A stretch of DNA of 64,000 bases, from the NCBI GenBank assembly GCA_046350355.1, contig JAXMAN010000001.1, positions 744,001 to 808,000 on the forward strand. Direction: 5' to 3'. A program made the translations under genes and the position numbers. A model generated the notes under the pieces. That model did not search any database and was not told where the DNA came from. It saw only the letters and a list, made by a program, of their open reading frames with translations. Below are positions 60,567 through 64,000 of this stretch, piece after piece. The stretch comes from UBA966 sp046350355. GTDB taxonomy: Bacteria > Planctomycetota > Phycisphaerae > Phycisphaerales > SM1A02. Numbering within the stretch: the first letter of the stretch is position 1; every line of letters starts with the position of its first letter.

Positions 60567-63056
60567 ATGCATCGCCCACTCCCGACACGCGTCGCATCGC
60601 TCGCCGCCGCCTCCCTCGCCGCGGGGCTGCTCGCCGCCGCGGCGCCGCCGACGGTGCCGCCCGCTGCGCCAGCCTCCGCGCCCGCCGCGCCCGCGACCGA
60701 CTTCCCGCCGCGCGCGCCCGTCGCGCGCGCCAGCGGCGCGCAGAAGCAGGCGAAGCTGCCCCCCTCGGTGCGCGCCGAGCGCGGCGCCGACGGCCGCTGG
60801 ACCGCGACCTTCACGCTTTCCGCCAAGGACGCCGGCCGCGCCGCGAAGGCGCAGGTCGCCGGCGACTTCACCGCCTGGAAGGCGCAGGCCGTCGCCATGC
60901 AGCGCCGCCCCGACGGCAGCTTCGTCGGCACCGCGAAGCTCGCCGACGGCACGCGCCTCTACAAGTTCATCCTCGACGACGACCGCTGGATCGCCGATCC
61001 CGGGAACCCCGATGGCGAGGACGACGGCCACGGCGGCCGCAACTCGATCCTGCGCCTGGGCACCGAGGCCTCGCTCGATCCCTCGGCCGCGCGCGCCGGC
61101 GACGGCGCGATCGAGGGCGCCGCGCTGCGCCACGATCCCGCCAACGCGCGCGACCACGAGCGCATGGCCGACGCGTGGCTGGTGCGCTACCGCACGCTCG
61201 CGGGCGATGTGCAGTCGGTGCAGCTCTGCTGGAAGGTCCCCTCGGCCACGGGCGCGATCCCCATGCGCACGCTCGGCCGCCAGGGCCCGTTCGATGTCTG
61301 GGAGGCGTCCCTGCCCGTGCAGGGGGGCGCCGTCGTGGCCTACACCTTTCTCGTCAAGGATGGTTCCAACACCGTGCGCGATCCCAAGGTCTATTCGCTC
61401 GATCCCGCCGCCAAGGAGGGCTTCCGCACGCCGGACTGGGCCAAGAACGCGGTCTGGTACCAGGTGATGGTCGACCGCTTCCGCAACGGCCGCGCCGACA
61501 ACGATCCGCAACGCACCTTCCCCTGGACGCACGACTGGTACCAGCCCGCCGGCGACGAGGGCAAGGACGGGCAGACCTTCTACAAGCACTTCGTCTTCGA
61601 CCGCTTCGGCGGCGGCGACCTCGCGGGCCTGCGCGCGAAGCTGCCGTACCTGAAGGAGCTCGGCGTCAACGCGCTCTACCTGATGCCGATCTTCCAGGCG
61701 ACGACGCCGCACAAGTACAACACGACCAGCTACATCCATGTCGACGAGCACTACGGCACGCGCGGCGACTACGCGCCCGCGGCCGCCAAGGAGGACCTGC
61801 TCCGCCCCGAGACCTGGACGATGACGCCCAGCGACCAGGAGTTCGTCGACTTCCTGAAGGAGGCCAAGCGCATGGGCTTCCGCGTCGTCGTCGACGGCGT
61901 CTTCAACCACTGCGGCACCGGGCATCCGGCCTTCCAGGACGTGAAGAAGAACGGCCAGAAGAGCCCCTACACCGACTGGTTCGACATCAAGAGCTGGGAG
62001 CCCTTCACCTACGACGCCTGGTGGGGCTTCAGCGAGCTGCCCGTCTACAAGAAGGACCAGGAGCACGGCATCGCCAGCGCGAGCCTGCGCAGGCACATCT
62101 ACGACGTGACGCGCCGCTGGATGGATCCCAACGGCGACGGCGATCCCAGCGACGGCATCGACGGCTGGCGCCTGGATGTCCCCAACGAGGTGCCGCTCGC
62201 CTTCTGGTGGGAGTGGCGCAAGTTCGTCAAGAAGATCAACCCCGACGCCTACATCACGGGCGAGATCTGGGACCGCGCGGAGCCGTACCTCGACGGCCGC
62301 GCCTTCGACGCCGTCATGAACTACGAGTTCGCGAAGCCCGCGATCGCGTGGATCGGCGACCGCGAGAAGAAGATCACCGCCTCGGAGTTCGACCGCCGCC
62401 TCGCCGCGCTGCGCCTCTCCTATCCCGCCGAGGCGCACTACGCGCTGATGAACCTGCTCGACAGCCACGACACCGACCGCGTCGCGAGCATGCTGCGCAA
62501 CCCCGACCGCGCCTACAACACCCTCAACCGCGAGCAGGAGGTCACGACCTACGACGCCTCCAAGCCCGGCCCGCAGGAGCGCCGCCGCCAGATGCTGCTG
62601 GCGCTGCTGCAGATGACCTACGTCGGCGCGCCGATGATCTACTACGGCGACGAGGTGGGGATGTGGGGCTCGAGCGACCCCAACAACCGCAAGCCGATGC
62701 TGTGGGAGGACCTGGGCGCGCCGCAGAATCCGCAGGACGTGCCGGACAAGGAGCTGCTCGCGTACTACCGCGCCATCATCGCGCTGCGCCATGCGCACCC
62801 CGCGCTGCGCACGGGCAGCTTCGAGACGGTGCTCGTCGACGACGCGCAGGACACGGTGGTCTTCCTGCGCCGCGGCGGCGGCGAGGAGGTGCTCGTGGCG
62901 CTGAACGCCTCGGGCACGCCCGCGACGCTCGCGCTGCCGGAGCTGGGCGAGGGCTGGACGCCGGTCTACGGCACGCCCGGCATCGCCGACGATGGCCTGA
63001 GGAAGGCGACCGTCCCCGCGGTGGGCGGCATGGTCTGGTCGCGCCCGGCGAAGTGA
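60567..63056 (+). CDS. Secreted GH13 alpha-glucan hydrolase (neopullulanase/cyclomaltodextrinase-like)
   Basis: 829 aa. Signal peptide MHRPLPTRVASLAAASLAAGLLAAAA, Pro/Ala linker, then a CBM48-type domain (about 75-165, AQVAGDFTAWKAQAVAMQRR, LYKFILDDDRWIADPGNPDG), a second beta domain (LAGDVQSVQLCWKVP), and the TIM-barrel from VWYQVMVDRFRNG. GH13 motifs: LNPF-like region I VVVDGVFNHCG, region II DGWRLDVPNE (nucleophile Asp about 536), region III ITGEIWDRAE (acid-base Glu about 565) and region IV LLDSHDTDR (about 632). The N-domain plus this barrel points to GH13_20-type enzymes. It degrades glucans for the importer. malQ follows 4 bp later. Confidence 0.93.
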   Translation: MHRPLPTRVASLAAASLAAGLLAAAAPPTVPPAAPASAPAAPATDFPPRAPVARASGAQKQAKLPPSVRAERGADGRWTATFTLSAKDAGRAAKAQVAGDFTAWKAQAVAMQRRPDGSFVGTAKLADGTRLYKFILDDDRWIADPGNPDGEDDGHGGRNSILRLGTEASLDPSAARAGDGAIEGAALRHDPANARDHERMADAWLVRYRTLAGDVQSVQLCWKVPSATGAIPMRTLGRQGPFDVWEASLPVQGGAVVAYTFLVKDGSNTVRDPKVYSLDPAAKEGFRTPDWAKNAVWYQVMVDRFRNGRADNDPQRTFPWTHDWYQPAGDEGKDGQTFYKHFVFDRFGGGDLAGLRAKLPYLKELGVNALYLMPIFQATTPHKYNTTSYIHVDEHYGTRGDYAPAAAKEDLLRPETWTMTPSDQEFVDFLKEAKRMGFRVVVDGVFNHCGTGHPAFQDVKKNGQKSPYTDWFDIKSWEPFTYDAWWGFSELPVYKKDQEHGIASASLRRHIYDVTRRWMDPNGDGDPSDGIDGWRLDVPNEVPLAFWWEWRKFVKKINPDAYITGEIWDRAEPYLDGRAFDAVMNYEFAKPAIAWIGDREKKITASEFDRRLAALRLSYPAEAHYALMNLLDSHDTDRVASMLRNPDRAYNTLNREQEVTTYDASKPGPQERRRQMLLALLQMTYVGAPMIYYGDEVGMWGSSDPNNRKPMLWEDLGAPQNPQDVPDKELLAYYRAIIALRHAHPALRTGSFETVLVDDAQDTVVFLRRGGGEEVLVALNASGTPATLALPELGEGWTPVYGTPGIADDGLRKATVPAVGGMVWSRPAK

Positions 63057-63060
63057 TCCC

Positions 63061-64000
63061 ATGGCGCGCGCACGACGACGATCCGCCGCATCCGGCCGCG
63101 CTGGCGCGCGTGGCGCGCATGGCGCGCGCGTCGCCGCCCGCGACGCGACCCCCGCGATCTTCGCGCGCCGCCGCGCGGGCACGCTGCTGCACCTGAGCTC
63201 GCTCCCCGGCGGGCACGGCATCGGCGACCTCGGACCGCAGGCGCACGCCTTCGCCGACTGGTGCGCGGCGGCGGGGCAGTCCATCTGGCAGATGCTCCCC
63301 GTCGGTCCCGTCGGCCCGGGGGACTCGCCCTACGCGAGCACCTCCAGCTTCGCGGGCGAGCCGCTCTTCGTGAGCCTGGAGCTGCTGGTGCAGGAGCGGC
63401 TGCTCCCGCGCGCGGCGCTGCATCCGGCGCGCGGCGAACGCGCGCCCGCCGCTGGCCCCCGCGCCGACTACGCCGGCGCGCGCCGCTTCAAGGAGCCGCG
63501 CTTCCACGCCGCCTACGACGCCTTCCGCCGCCGCGGCGGGCTGCGCTCGCGCGGCTTCCGCGCCTTCGAGCGCGCGCACGGCTGGTGGCTGCGCACCTGG
63601 TGCGCCTTCGCCGCCGCCAGCGGGGGCGCGCAGGATCCGCGCTACCACGCCTTCCTGCAGTTCGAGTTCGACCGCCAGTGGTCGCTGCTGCGCGCGCACT
63701 GCGCCGCGCGCGGCGTGCTGCTGCTGGGCGACGTGCCGATCTTCGTGCCGCTCGATTCCGCCGACGTGCGCGCCGACCCGCGCCTCTTCCGCCTGGACCG
63801 CGACGGCCGCCCCGAGGTCCTCACCGGCGTCCCCCCCGACTGCTTCAGCACCACCGGCCAGCTCTGGGGCCACCCGCACTACCGCTGGTCCGAGCACCGC
63901 CGCACCGGCTTCGCCTGGTGGATCGCGCGCATCCGCGAGAGCCTGCGCCGCTTCGACGCGCTGCGCATCGACCACTTCGTCGGCTTCGTGCACGCCTACG
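63061..64000 (+). CDS. malQ: 4-alpha-glucanotransferase MalQ, 3' end cut by window
   Basis: At least 313 codons from ATG 63061, open to the window edge. It moves glucan chains between maltodextrins. Seen: RRAGTLLHLSSLPGGHGIGD, WQMLPVGPVGPGDSPYAS, LLLGDVPIFVPLDSADVRAD and LTGVPPDCFSTTGQLWGHPHY, and LRIDHFVGFVHAY which leads to the nucleophile region. The first 40 residues are Arg/Ala-rich and not part of the family. Start is 4 bp after the GH13 stop, so the genes are one operon. Other start codons in frame are lacking. Confidence 0.93.
   Translation, partial: MARARRRSAASGRAGARGAHGARVAARDATPAIFARRRAGTLLHLSSLPGGHGIGDLGPQAHAFADWCAAAGQSIWQMLPVGPVGPGDSPYASTSSFAGEPLFVSLELLVQERLLPRAALHPARGERAPAAGPRADYAGARRFKEPRFHAAYDAFRRRGGLRSRGFRAFERAHGWWLRTWCAFAAASGGAQDPRYHAFLQFEFDRQWSLLRAHCAARGVLLLGDVPIFVPLDSADVRADPRLFRLDRDGRPEVLTGVPPDCFSTTGQLWGHPHYRWSEHRRTGFAWWIARIRESLRRFDALRIDHFVGFVHAY

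Noticed and set aside
58115..63196. A 1693-codon open frame on the plus strand
   Set aside because: It runs antisense to the fused transporter and out of frame with the GH13 gene; Arg/Ala/His-rich shadow of GC-rich codons with no domain.

Overview
The window is a high-GC chromosomal segment of a Gram-negative bacterium, most likely a member of the Phycisphaerae (Planctomycetota). The pointers are a secreted protein ending in two Cys-bracketed dockerin repeats of the 'GC-type' class familiar from Phycisphaerales, stand-alone pseudopilin genes of the planctomycete kind, a one-component Ser/Thr kinase with a C-terminal membrane anchor, and LPS genes (lpxK, a heptosyltransferase-like GT9). This placement is an inference from gene content; there is no rRNA in the window and I found no tRNA, CRISPR array, prophage or insertion sequence. 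Nearly all of the sequence is coding.

Layout. 1-9963 (minus): a type II secretion / type IV pilus-like assembly operon read from an exported LTXXQ-like protein through gspE, F, G, H, I, J, K and a truncated gspL/pilM-like gene. 10160-12249: an orphan CoA-transferase A subunit divergent from an MFS transporter. 12280-14248 (minus): an unusual sigma-70-family factor and ndk. 14414-17656 (plus): both subunits of DNA topoisomerase VI, rare in bacteria. 17631-21798 (minus): a cold-shock protein with a histidine kinase, then the classic rpsO-pnp pair. 21891-25949: a rhodanese divergent from a carboxyltransferase-rdgB-YkgJ operon. 25867-31056 (minus): nfeD-nfeD-floA followed by a GT2 glycosyltransferase and a flippase-like protein. 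31157-33116 (minus): two stand-alone pseudopilins separated by a (TG)11 tract, preceded by 645 bp of non-coding DNA. 33762-41224: RidA, a Ser/Thr kinase, GT9-maf-lpxK, HU, dnaB and an ECF sigma factor. 41307-49842 (plus): an ECF-linked membrane protein, a secreted coiled-coil protein and a modified oligopeptide ABC transporter (C1-A-B-C2-D, no F). 49898-54803: dut, a DegT aminotransferase, a LmbE deacetylase, a secreted Ala-rich protein and truA. 54975-55982: the dockerin protein. 56055-64000: a maltodextrin locus with MalK-like, MalG-like and a fused binding-protein/permease on the minus strand, divergent from a secreted GH13 enzyme and malQ (cut by the window end).

How it works together. 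The maltodextrin locus forms a pathway: an exported GH13 enzyme cuts glucan, the ABC importer takes up fragments, MalQ rearranges them. The gsp operon and the two stand-alone pseudopilins both depend on a prepilin peptidase that is not in the window. The FloA/NfeD/GT2/flippase block and lpxK/GT9 concern envelope lipids.

The most striking global signal is promoter architecture. Thirteen genes carry a TANNNT hexamer ending 6-9 bp (one 13 bp) before the start codon and have no Shine-Dalgarno sequence, as expected for leaderless mRNAs, whereas another set has clear SD sequences and leaders. In three same-strand gene pairs the TAG stop codon of the upstream gene is itself the first half of the next gene's -10 hexamer.
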